Below, piece after piece: positions 8,565 to 17,350 of a stretch of DNA of 64,000 nt. Position 1 is the first letter of the stretch; each line of letters opens with the position of its first letter. The translations under genes and the position numbers were made by a program. Source of the DNA: Pseudobacteriovorax antillogorgiicola (GTDB lineage Bacteria > Bdellovibrionota_B > Oligoflexia > Oligoflexales > CAIYRB01); contig CAMAXT010000004.1 in the NCBI GenBank assembly GCA_945862295.1, forward strand, positions 1 to 64,000, given 5' to 3'. The notes under the pieces were generated by a model, which saw nothing but the letters and a program-made list of their open reading frames with translations, searched no databases and was not told the origin of the DNA.

Positions 8565-10329
8565 TCTTTTAAAAAATCAGCTGAGGCTCTGCGCTATGGC
8601 CGTTCTTTTGACTTGGTCAGGGACGGCGACTGCACAGTTAAATAAACTCCCCGTGCTTCAGCAAGTGGGAGTGATCCCTGTTCAGTGGGATAAACAAACC
8701 GAAGTTAACTTCTCTCTTGAGCAGAGCCGGCGCGCCTTCGAGGAAGCTGTCTATGACTCCGCGCGCAATGCCCGCCGGTTTCGCATCCTAAACAACGACC
8801 TTGTCGCTGGTATGTGGAGCGATACGAAAGGCCGCCAAGAGCTCGCTACTCAATTCGAATTACATGCTTATCTTTCTGTTGTCTCTGCAAACCGCGATGA
8901 AACCTTAGACATCACCGCTCGCTTGCTTGACCCAAACTTAAAAACTCTTTTGATGGAAACAGAATCGTTATCTGCAGTGTGGTTTCTCCAAGCCAGCAAG
9001 AAAGACCTCACGGAAAAAGTCGAAGCCTTAGTGTTTAGAGTGTTTAACCGTATTCCGGTCGATGTCTCGGTGACGTCCATCCAAGGCCAGTACGTGACGC
9101 TTTCTGGCGGCAGCGAGCAGGGTATCGCAACAGGTGACTCCGTCGATCTGATCCGTTCACAAATAAATGGCCTGCATCCAGCGAATGGGACCTGGCTTAC
9201 GTTCACCCAGACCCCAGTCGGCAAAGCAAAAATTTTAGATGTTAAAAAGTTCTCTTCAGTCGCTCGCCTAACCGAACAGATTAAAGAACAATCTGTTGAA
9301 GTTGGTGACGGCGCCAAGATTCCAGCCATCGCTACTCGGGTTAAATTTGCCCGTATGGACCGCAAAAACGAAGTCGTCGATGCCGGACCAAGCAGTGGTC
9401 CAATCGTTGTACCACCGCTGTATTCCAGCCAGCCAGCAACTGAGCCTGCTGCTAAACCAGATACTAACGTCACCCCAGGTTTCCCTGAAGAAAAAAAGAC
9501 TGCACCAAAGCCTGAATCCTCAAAGAAGTCAAAAAAGAAGTCGGAACCTGATTCCGAAACTGAAGAAGAGCAAGTCGAAGAAGCAGAGGAACAGGCACCA
9601 CAAGAAGCAGCACCTGCAGAGAAAGACGAAGGTCCTTCACTCTGGAAAAACGTCGCCACTGGTGTCACCAGCCAAAAACCAATCGATCATATCACTATCT
9701 ACTCAGGTCCTCAGTGGTGGAGCATCAAGACGAAACAAGCGAGTTCGTCTGGTAAGTTTCCAACGTGGATCTTAAATAGTTTGGGTGCACAGGTTTCACG
9801 AACGCTCTTGTTCAAAATCAAAACTGACTTTGGCGGTGGCCTTATCTTCGGTGATGCACCGCACGGTAGTTATGTCGGATACACCAGTTTTGGAAGCATG
9901 TATTGGGAAGATGATCTGATTGCCGGTAACGGCTTTATTAAAAAATGGCGCGGCGGTGGATACGCAACATTCTCAGGCGTGAGTGTTTCTAAAGGCCCTT
10001 ACGGTGGAGGCGACTGGGTTAGAGGCGGTGGATTCATCGGCTTTAACGGTTCGATCGCAGCGATGGCCGGAGAAACTTATGATTGGTTTGCTGACTATAC
10101 CATCATGCCACTTAACATCGGACGCCTAGGCTTTAGCGGCAAACGTCAGAGCGTTGAGTCGTCGTTTGGCATGAAGCTATCGTTCGGTGCATTTCAAGGC
10201 CAACAAAGCGGGGTTCTTCTTTACGGTGCCAGTATTGAGCTAGGTAATGAAACCATGACACTTAGTAGCGGCAGCCGACCTCAATACAGCGATTGGGCAA
10301 TCAAGCTCATGGCGCGCTATGCATTATGA
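8530..10329 (+). CDS. Exported protein: N-terminal periplasmic domain, K/E-rich linker, C-terminal putative beta-barrel
   Basis: Signal peptide ending TWSGTATAQ; low-complexity EEEQVEEAEEQAPQEAAPAEK; aromatic-rich C-terminal repeats; overlaps spoVR 3' end by 35 bp. Confidence 0.7.
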   Translation: MMGQIIKLKKSDLLKNQLRLCAMAVLLTWSGTATAQLNKLPVLQQVGVIPVQWDKQTEVNFSLEQSRRAFEEAVYDSARNARRFRILNNDLVAGMWSDTKGRQELATQFELHAYLSVVSANRDETLDITARLLDPNLKTLLMETESLSAVWFLQASKKDLTEKVEALVFRVFNRIPVDVSVTSIQGQYVTLSGGSEQGIATGDSVDLIRSQINGLHPANGTWLTFTQTPVGKAKILDVKKFSSVARLTEQIKEQSVEVGDGAKIPAIATRVKFARMDRKNEVVDAGPSSGPIVVPPLYSSQPATEPAAKPDTNVTPGFPEEKKTAPKPESSKKSKKKSEPDSETEEEQVEEAEEQAPQEAAPAEKDEGPSLWKNVATGVTSQKPIDHITIYSGPQWWSIKTKQASSSGKFPTWILNSLGAQVSRTLLFKIKTDFGGGLIFGDAPHGSYVGYTSFGSMYWEDDLIAGNGFIKKWRGGGYATFSGVSVSKGPYGGGDWVRGGGFIGFNGSIAAMAGETYDWFADYTIMPLNIGRLGFSGKRQSVESSFGMKLSFGAFQGQQSGVLLYGASIELGNETMTLSSGSRPQYSDWAIKLMARYAL

Positions 10330-10354
10330 AGGTGATTATGAAGGTGTCAGTCTT

Positions 10355-10399
10355 ATGAAGGTGTCAGTCACCGTCCGTAACCCTTCGATCACTGGTTGA
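10355..10399 (+). repeat. REP unit, copy 1 upstream of RAYT
   Basis: atgaaggtgtcagtcaccgtccgtaacccttcgatcactggttga, identical to 10415-10459. Confidence 0.9.
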
Positions 10400-10414
10400 G
10401 AATGAAGGTGTCGA

Positions 10415-10459
10415 ATGAAGGTGTCAGTCACCGTCCGTAACCCTTCGATCACTGGTTGA
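10415..10459 (+). repeat. REP unit, copy 2 upstream of RAYT
   Basis: Exact 45-bp repeat of 10355-10399 at 60-bp period. Confidence 0.9.
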
Positions 10460-10543
10460 TGGTGCCATTTTTTCATCAAAAAGACCTTATGACTCCTGAT
10501 GCCAGTCGCTAGCTAGATCTTCTTAGGTCAAAGTTAACGACCT

Positions 10544-11092
10544 ATGGGGCGACATTCACGCGAAATTCTTCCTGGTGGCTATTTCCACTGCATCAATCGC
10601 GGTGTGGGCCGCCGTGAAATTTTTCACGAACAACGGGACTATGAAACTTTTGTTCATTTAATGCGAAGAAGTCAAAAGAAGTACCCGGTCAATATATCTG
10701 CATACAGCATCATGCCCAATCATTGGCATATTGTTTTATCCGCCGAATCTGGAAAACATCTGGCTCGTTTTTTTTCGTCGCTGCTCAACTCACACACCAG
10801 ATGGTATCACGCAAAATATAAATCAATAGGTCACGGCCCGATCTATCAAGGTAGATACAAGTCAATCCCTTTACCAGAAGAGGCTGTGCACTCTGTTTGT
10901 CGTTATGTCGAACGCAATCCGATCGCTGCCCATCTAGTAGCCGACGCAGGTGACTGGCCTTGGAGTAGCCATGGTTTTTGGACTGGAAAACTGAATACCT
11001 ACGGCCCCGTCTTAAGTCGCCCCTTTGTCGAGGATGCTACGCAGTGGGCAAAAGTAGTTGGATCTGATCCAATCAACATTTATAACAATTAG
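10544..11092 (+). mobile_element. REP-associated tyrosine transposase (RAYT, Y1_Tnp family)
   Basis: GGYFHCINRGVGRREIF, SIMPNHWHIVL (HUH), YVERNPIAAHLV; flanked by REP sequences in opposite orientations. Confidence 0.93.
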
Positions 11093-11113
11093 TTACGGAT
11101 GGTGACTGACACC
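11091..11113 (-). repeat. REP unit, inverted, downstream of RAYT
   Basis: agttacggatggtgactgacacc = near reverse complement of ggtgtcagtcaccgtccgtaac. Confidence 0.85.
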
Positions 11114-11130
11114 TACACCACACCTACACC

Positions 11131-11265
11131 CATAGTTTTTGGACTGGAAAACTGAATACCTACGGCCCCGTCTTGAGTCGCCCCTTCATCGAGGATGCGA
11201 TGCAGTGGGCAAAAGTAGCTGTAGCTGATCCACTTAACGCATAGTTACGGACGGTGACTGACACC
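11131..11265 (+). pseudogene. Duplicated 3' end of the RAYT gene plus REP unit
   Basis: tagtttttggactggaaaactgaatacctacggccccgtctt... repeats 10970-11113; ends with agttacggacggtgactgacacc at 11243-11265. Confidence 0.85.
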
Positions 11266-11273
11266 TATACCGC

Positions 11274-11705
11274 CTATACCGGAAAATGATGTAAACCGGA
11301 TTCTCGCGGCTTCGTCGCTTCCGTCAGCCACTTCTTGAGCAAAACAGTAAAGCCGCTGGGTCCGTGCGATTCAAGAATTTGCTCCAACTCGCCCTTATCA
11401 AGAAAAAGTCCTGAGCATGATCCGCAAACATCGGCTTTCACACCGTAGTGATCACTTTCTTTTAGTTGAGCTCCACACTTCGGGCACATCATCCAATGAC
11501 TTTTTACCCGCTCCAGGGATTCCATTTGTCGGCGCTGCTCGTCCAACCGACGACGGTTGCACTCGATGAGTTCGCTATTTAAATGGAAGAAGTACTCCTC
11601 TTCAACATCGTAGCCCGCTTTCTTAAGGGACTCGTTGACGGGTTTAGTGACGTTTTTATCTGAATGCATATTTGTTCCTCCTCCTAAACCTAATGCAACC
11701 GACAT
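11274..11705 (-). CDS. TFIIB-type zinc-ribbon (zf-TFIIB) domain protein
   Basis: CPKCGAQLKESDHYGVKADVCGSCSGLFLDKGELEQIL; start probably internal (MHSDKN). Confidence 0.75.
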   Translation of the reverse strand: MSVALGLGGGTNMHSDKNVTKPVNESLKKAGYDVEEEYFFHLNSELIECNRRRLDEQRRQMESLERVKSHWMMCPKCGAQLKESDHYGVKADVCGSCSGLFLDKGELEQILESHGPSGFTVLLKKWLTEATKPRESGLHHFPV

Positions 11706-11916
11706 GCCACGATAAAGATTAGAAAAAAAGGGATCTGGGCGTGATTTCCCACCTACTTAACACGAGCACTAGCTGGGGCTACCACAGTGGGTGATGATTT
11801 GACCCATTTAAAAAACCAGGTGATTCTAATGAATTTTTCATAGTTTCACGATTTTCTTGCCGTTTTTATTAAAATTTGTTATCAGGATGCCCTGACTTTG
11901 AACAATCCGAGACCGT

Positions 11917-14580
11917 ATGCAAGAGCCATTCGACTCAATCTCTAGCAATCCTGTTCCAGCGTTAGATCCCCACGCTGTCGTACCGGAAATCCTTGCGCCT
12001 GCAGGCGGACGACAACAGTTTTTCGCGGCACTGAACTCAGGTGCAGACGCTGTCTTTTTAGGACTAGAAAGTTTCAACGCTCGAGCTCGCGCAACCAATT
12101 TCACAGCTGGAGACCTTAAAGAACTCGTACCAGTCGCCCATGCATTCGGCATGAAGGTTCTGGTCACAGTTAACATTCTAATTAAACAGTTAGAACTGCC
12201 GGAACTCTTTCGCACACTTGATGCAATCGAAGCTTCCGGCGCTGACGCTATCATTGTGCAAGACCTCGCCGTAGCTCGTATCGCCAAGAGATATTTCCCA
12301 GCTATCAGACTGCATGCCTCGACACAGATGGCCGTGCATAACGTCACAGGTGTTTTAGAAGCTGCAAAATACGGCTTTAAGCGCGTAGTTTTAGCTCGCG
12401 AATTAACACATCAAGAAGTACGAAGGATCCGCGCTGCTGTCTCAAGGGATGTAATAGAGCTTGAAGCATTCTGTCATGGCAGTCTTTGTTACAGTTACAG
12501 CGGCCTTTGCTTTTTCAGCGGTGCAGAAGATGCACGCAGCGGTAACCGCGGCGAATGCGCCTACACCTGCCGCCAGCCTTACAAAATCCTCAATGAGCCA
12601 GGCCACGGCTTTCTCTTCAGCATGAAAGATCTAGATACCTCAAAGAGTTTAGATCTTTTAATCAAAGCCGGGATTGATACCTTAAAGATCGAAGGGCGGA
12701 AAAAAGATGCCCAATACGTTGCGACGTCTGTAAAGCTTTACCGTCAGAATCTAAACCGCCTATTCGGCAGAGACACTCTAAGACCATCAGCACCGGCTTC
12801 AGCCTTCGAATTTATCCACGACAATAAGCCTGTGGAAACTGACCTTGAGTTCGCGTTTAAGCGCCAACCTACTTCGTTTTTTCTCAAAAGTAGGTACCAG
12901 GAAAACGTTATCGACCTTGATAACCCGACCCATAAAGGCTTGGAAGTCGGGACTATTCTTTCTGTAAACAATAACCAAATTACTTTCCGCACCCAGCACG
13001 CGATTGAGTTATATGACGGCCTTCGGATTGTTGACACCGGCAAGGTCTTTCATTCGAAACCACAGGACGGCATCAACGTCCGTACCGAACTGACGCAATC
13101 AATCGATCGCTACGAAAATAAGCACAGCGAATTTTCAGTTCGCAGTATCTATGTTGGCAGCCGTTCAAAGGTGAATGCAAAAAACGGCGACGTGGTCACC
13201 GTTGGATTGCCAGATAACATCAAAGCACCGAGTCCCGGCTCACAGATATTTAAAGTCCGCTCAGCCGAGCTAAAAGCCCGTGTAGAAAAAATCTCCCAGT
13301 TGCCAGCTGACATGCGCTTAACCACCCACGACCGCATTCATCTTAAGCTCAATCTCAGATCAAAAGACGATTCGGCTATTGAAATCACGGCTGTTTGCTC
13401 AAGTGGTTCATTCGATTTTGAGTTAGGTCCTTTCGCGATCAGCGCCGAAAGACCTAGAAATCAGTCCAAGTTTGGCCCAGAGCTAAATGCAATTCTTTCT
13501 GTTTTTGGCGAAGCTGAACTTACCTGTGAAAGCATAAATGTCAGCGGCGACACCAATTGGTTCGTACCTAAATCTCTACTTAAAAAATTCAAGGCGACTC
13601 TAGGCAAAGAAATAAAAGGCACTATAAATCAGCTTCGTTCAGAACGGATCGAACTCGGCGATCAGGCATTTCTAGGTCAACTTGGCGAAGACGACGAGAT
13701 CTATCCGGATGCAGGCGTCGTCGAATCCTTTACTGTTAAAACCGATCGGGCTGAAACTGCGGTCGCGGCTCTAGAAGAAAACTACCAAGCAGCATGCCTT
13801 AAAGAACTGGTGTTTGAGCCCAAAAGAGCATTCATGGGTGATACCAGTGCCGACTCAATCATCGATGATCTCTTTAGCCGCTGCCAAAAGGCTGGCGTCA
13901 TTCTTCGTATTGCGATCCCAACAGTCGTGCGCGCTTGGGACGAACCTCTCTTAAGTAAATGGGTGCGCTACGCGTTTGAAAAAGGCGTAAAACACTTCGA
14001 AGTTGGTAACATCGGCGGACCAGAGCTCGTTTATAAATGGACTGGTAGCCAAGACGTCGATCTGTCGGGCGACTTTACACTTTACGCTCTAAATTCCGAA
14101 GCACACGCTGCCATTAGTGAACTCGGGGTAAAATCAGCAACGCTTTCCGTAGAAGATGATTTAGAAAATATCGCCGCCCAGGTTGAAACCCTCTCGCCTG
14201 CAGCAGTCGCTGAGACTGCAGTGATCCTCTATAAAGATACGCCGCTATTTATTGCGGAAGCCTGCTCACTTACAGCCCTACATAACGGCTGCCCAAGTGC
14301 CGCCGTTTGTGGATACCGGACACTCGAAATCGAAAACAAAGAGGGTGAGCGGTTCTATGTTGCTCATGAATCTTGTAAGTCGGTGGTTTACGGCAAACGA
14401 GCGTTCGGCGTTACCCACCTGAAAGAGCATTTAAAAAATCTGGGTTTTAGAAACTTCCGTTTGGATTTTTTAACCCGTCCTTACACCAAAACCGAACTCT
14501 CTGCCGTCATTAATGCTGCCCTTTGCGGTAAGACGATAGAGCAAACCCACAGCGCAAACTTTACCCGCACCTTGTTATAG
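11917..14580 (+). CDS. Peptidase U32 family protein (collagenase-like, long form; YegQ/RlhA-like)
   Basis: PEILAPAGGRQQFFAALNSGADAVFLGLESFNARARATNFT...VLVTVNIL...ELEAFCHGSLCYSYSGLCFFSGAEDARSGNRGECAYTCRQPY. Confidence 0.92.
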   Translation: MQEPFDSISSNPVPALDPHAVVPEILAPAGGRQQFFAALNSGADAVFLGLESFNARARATNFTAGDLKELVPVAHAFGMKVLVTVNILIKQLELPELFRTLDAIEASGADAIIVQDLAVARIAKRYFPAIRLHASTQMAVHNVTGVLEAAKYGFKRVVLARELTHQEVRRIRAAVSRDVIELEAFCHGSLCYSYSGLCFFSGAEDARSGNRGECAYTCRQPYKILNEPGHGFLFSMKDLDTSKSLDLLIKAGIDTLKIEGRKKDAQYVATSVKLYRQNLNRLFGRDTLRPSAPASAFEFIHDNKPVETDLEFAFKRQPTSFFLKSRYQENVIDLDNPTHKGLEVGTILSVNNNQITFRTQHAIELYDGLRIVDTGKVFHSKPQDGINVRTELTQSIDRYENKHSEFSVRSIYVGSRSKVNAKNGDVVTVGLPDNIKAPSPGSQIFKVRSAELKARVEKISQLPADMRLTTHDRIHLKLNLRSKDDSAIEITAVCSSGSFDFELGPFAISAERPRNQSKFGPELNAILSVFGEAELTCESINVSGDTNWFVPKSLLKKFKATLGKEIKGTINQLRSERIELGDQAFLGQLGEDDEIYPDAGVVESFTVKTDRAETAVAALEENYQAACLKELVFEPKRAFMGDTSADSIIDDLFSRCQKAGVILRIAIPTVVRAWDEPLLSKWVRYAFEKGVKHFEVGNIGGPELVYKWTGSQDVDLSGDFTLYALNSEAHAAISELGVKSATLSVEDDLENIAAQVETLSPAAVAETAVILYKDTPLFIAEACSLTALHNGCPSAAVCGYRTLEIENKEGERFYVAHESCKSVVYGKRAFGVTHLKEHLKNLGFRNFRLDFLTRPYTKTELSAVINAALCGKTIEQTHSANFTRTLL

Positions 14581-14593
14581 ACTTGTTGTAACC

Positions 14594-16648
14594 ATGAACA
14601 TTCAACAGTTTGCAGAACAAATCCTCAAGTCCGCGACCCTTGCTGACAAACTCTACTTTCCGGAAGCAGGGCTCAGCTCATTTACTGATATCAAAACCCT
14701 GACAGCAAGTATCCCCGACCTGCCTGGACGCCCTCATGCTCTAGCGATGCGTAGCAATGACGACAAAAAAACAGCCTTCCCTACCGCTGCCGAGCTAAAA
14801 TCGCAGACCGCCCGTGGGATTGTTCTACACTTTTTTGCGAATCATGAATTACTTGCCATGGAACTAATGGCACTCGCACTTCTAAAATTTCCGGATGCTG
14901 ACAGCAAGTTTCGAATGGGAATTGTTCATACAATTCAAGAAGAGCAAAATCACATGCGTCTTTATCAAAAAAGAATGCATGACTACGGTGTCGAGTTTGG
15001 CGCCGTCCCCGTAAGCGGCTACTTCTGGGATTCTATCAGCAATATGCAAAGCCCCATGGACTATGTCACCCGCATGAGCATGACGTTCGAGCAGGCTAAC
15101 TTGGATTTTTCACTGTTCTACAAAAGTCTGTTCGCTGAAATTGGCGATAACGAGACGGCGCAGATTCTTGATCAAGTCTATCGGGAAGAAATCGGTCATC
15201 TTAAATACGGTGTGACCTGGTTCAATCGATGGAAAGATCCTAGCCTCGATGATTGGCAAGCATTCAATAAAAATCTTCCGTTTCCCATGACACCTAGCCG
15301 AGCGAAGGGCATTGGCTTTGACCGACAAGGACGAAAGACCGCGGGATTAAGTGATAAGTTTATCGACGAGCTCTACATCTATCAGTGCTCCAAGGGTAGG
15401 CCACCAGTTGTTTACTTCTTCAATCCCGCATCGGAGATGGAGGCTCTATTTCCAGAACATAACTTTACCGTGCCCTCTGCCGTGCAAGATGTGGCGCATG
15501 ATCTAGCAAGTCTTATGATGTTTTTGACGCAAGGCGACGATGTTGTCGTTACCAAAGAAAGACCTAGCACTGAATTTTTAACGCTCTACCGTGATGCCGG
15601 CTTTCTATTGCCTCAGTTTGCTGACTGGCCTGAGCTTACGAAGAGAACGATCACCCGCTTTGAACCCTGGGGTCAAACAAAATACAGTCAAAAATTGATC
15701 GAGTCTTTCAAGGGTCGCATTATCGAAAACCAACTCACCGTAGCACCAGAACAAATCTATTCCAAACGGTGGGCTGTGGAGACCTTTGGAAGCAGCGGGG
15801 AATTTCCATCAAAGATTGTCACTGAAACAAAAGCAGCTGTAGACGAAACTGCTGCATTCCTAGCTGAAAACGACAGCCCTCTTGTTATCAAAGCTCCCTA
15901 CGGGTCATCAGGTCGTAATATGATCAGAGCTATGCGTCCAGGACTCGAACCAAGACAAATCACTTGGATTGAATCCACTTTAAAGTCGCAAAAGGCATTG
16001 ATCTGCGAACCATGGGTTGAAAAGGTCACCGACTTGTCGGTTCAGCTGCAGGTCTCTGCTAATGGACCAAGGATTCTTGGCATCACCAACTTTCTCACAG
16101 ATAAACGTGGTCAATACATCGGTCATTTCTTAGGAAAGAAATTTCATCATCTTTCGCAAGATTTCCACCGGGAGTTCCATCGGCAGGAATTTCAAAAACA
16201 GTTGGAACTCAAAGCTGAAGAGATCGGTCTGCGGCTCTTCACTGAGGGATACCGCGGTGCTGCGGGCGTCGATGCATTTGTCTACAAAAACGGTGAAGCT
16301 ATGCGTCTACGCAGCTTTGTTGAAGTGAACCCGAGATTCACTATGGGCAGGATCGCATTAGAGCTAGAGAAGATGATTCCTTACAAGACCAAGGCCATTT
16401 GGTTGCATTTAAGTAAGAACACGATCAAGCATTTTGATTGGCAAAATTTTTCGGAGTGCGCTAACGACCTAAATCACCGTTTCCCTTATAAATTTGGAAA
16501 AGCTACGCCAAAGGATCACAGGCCACAGATGAGTGACGGGGTTCTCTTTACCAACGACCCATCCCAGGCAAAATCCTTGGTTTCAGTATTATTTGTCGGT
16601 GAAGCTTGCGACTTCGCACAAAAAGAACTGACGCCTAATTTAATTTAA
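14594..16648 (+). CDS. DUF455 ferritin-like domain fused to an ATP-grasp-like C-terminal domain
   Basis: N-term HFFANHELLAMELMALALLKFPDADSKFRMGIVHTIQEEQNHMRLYQKRM...EEIGHLKYGVTWF (ferritin-like ligand pattern); C-term VIKAPYGSSGRNMIRAMRP...EPWVEKVTDLSVQ...FVEVNPRFTMGR (ATP-grasp-like). Confidence 0.7.
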   Translation: MNIQQFAEQILKSATLADKLYFPEAGLSSFTDIKTLTASIPDLPGRPHALAMRSNDDKKTAFPTAAELKSQTARGIVLHFFANHELLAMELMALALLKFPDADSKFRMGIVHTIQEEQNHMRLYQKRMHDYGVEFGAVPVSGYFWDSISNMQSPMDYVTRMSMTFEQANLDFSLFYKSLFAEIGDNETAQILDQVYREEIGHLKYGVTWFNRWKDPSLDDWQAFNKNLPFPMTPSRAKGIGFDRQGRKTAGLSDKFIDELYIYQCSKGRPPVVYFFNPASEMEALFPEHNFTVPSAVQDVAHDLASLMMFLTQGDDVVVTKERPSTEFLTLYRDAGFLLPQFADWPELTKRTITRFEPWGQTKYSQKLIESFKGRIIENQLTVAPEQIYSKRWAVETFGSSGEFPSKIVTETKAAVDETAAFLAENDSPLVIKAPYGSSGRNMIRAMRPGLEPRQITWIESTLKSQKALICEPWVEKVTDLSVQLQVSANGPRILGITNFLTDKRGQYIGHFLGKKFHHLSQDFHREFHRQEFQKQLELKAEEIGLRLFTEGYRGAAGVDAFVYKNGEAMRLRSFVEVNPRFTMGRIALELEKMIPYKTKAIWLHLSKNTIKHFDWQNFSECANDLNHRFPYKFGKATPKDHRPQMSDGVLFTNDPSQAKSLVSVLFVGEACDFAQKELTPNLI

Positions 16649-16689
16649 GCGCCAGGTCCTGTTTTTAAATTATCTGTGACCTTAGTGGA

Positions 16690-17349
16690 TCAACCGCCAC
16701 TTCTAATGATCGCTGACATCTCACCAGCCGCACCGTCAGAAGACGTAATGAAGTTTAGACCAAGGGCATCCGGACAGAATGCAAACTCAGCACGGTGTTT
16801 GATCTGCTGGTTTTGTAACTTTGCTGTGATACATCCCGGAGAATTGATCGACCCACGTGCCGATGAACCGCTGACCGATCCACCTTGTGAGACTTCAACA
16901 GTCGGGTAAGCGCAGCCACCCCCGCCTTTCAGGCTATTCATAACAACCGCGCAGTACCCTGCGACCAGTTCTGACACGCTACCATTAGTAGGCAAGTCCA
17001 TCGCGCGACTTTCTGGCATGAACATTTCACCGTTACCGATATAGAAGCCTTCTTTACCGTCGGGACCGATCTTTTTTACGATTTCGGCATCGTAGCCAGA
17101 GTTCGGATGATTCGCATATCCGGCATTGAAGCTAAGCTTTCTAGCAATGCGTTCAACATAGGTAGCAACAGTCTGTGGCGCACACATCTTGCCAAGTTCC
17201 AGCAAGGCTGCGTCGTTAGTCATTGTTGTCCCTGAGGTTACACCAAGGGAATACAAACCAGAAAAGTCATTTGATTCTTCAAAGCCAGTATTTGCTTTAC
17301 AAGCAAAAAACATCGAAGCCGCAGCTAGAACCGTGAAAATGTTTTTCAT
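16690..17349 (-). CDS. Putative exported lipoprotein
   Basis: MKNIFTVLAAASMFFACKANTG lipobox; start taken at 17349, just after the upstream gene's stop. Confidence 0.6.
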   Translation of the reverse strand: MKNIFTVLAAASMFFACKANTGFEESNDFSGLYSLGVTSGTTMTNDAALLELGKMCAPQTVATYVERIARKLSFNAGYANHPNSGYDAEIVKKIGPDGKEGFYIGNGEMFMPESRAMDLPTNGSVSELVAGYCAVVMNSLKGGGGCAYPTVEVSQGGSVSGSSARGSINSPGCITAKLQNQQIKHRAEFAFCPDALGLNFITSSDGAAGEMSAIIRSGG

Positions 17350-17350
17350 A

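Noticed and set aside
8868-9668. 266-aa reverse ORF opposite the spoVR-linked exported protein
   Set aside because: Ser/Thr-rich antisense shadow of the K/E-rich coding linker; sense strand has clear signal peptide and domain structure.
10355-10459. CRISPR array
   Set aside because: Only two 45-bp units with a 15-bp spacer, REP-type hairpin cores and a RAYT next door; no cas genes.
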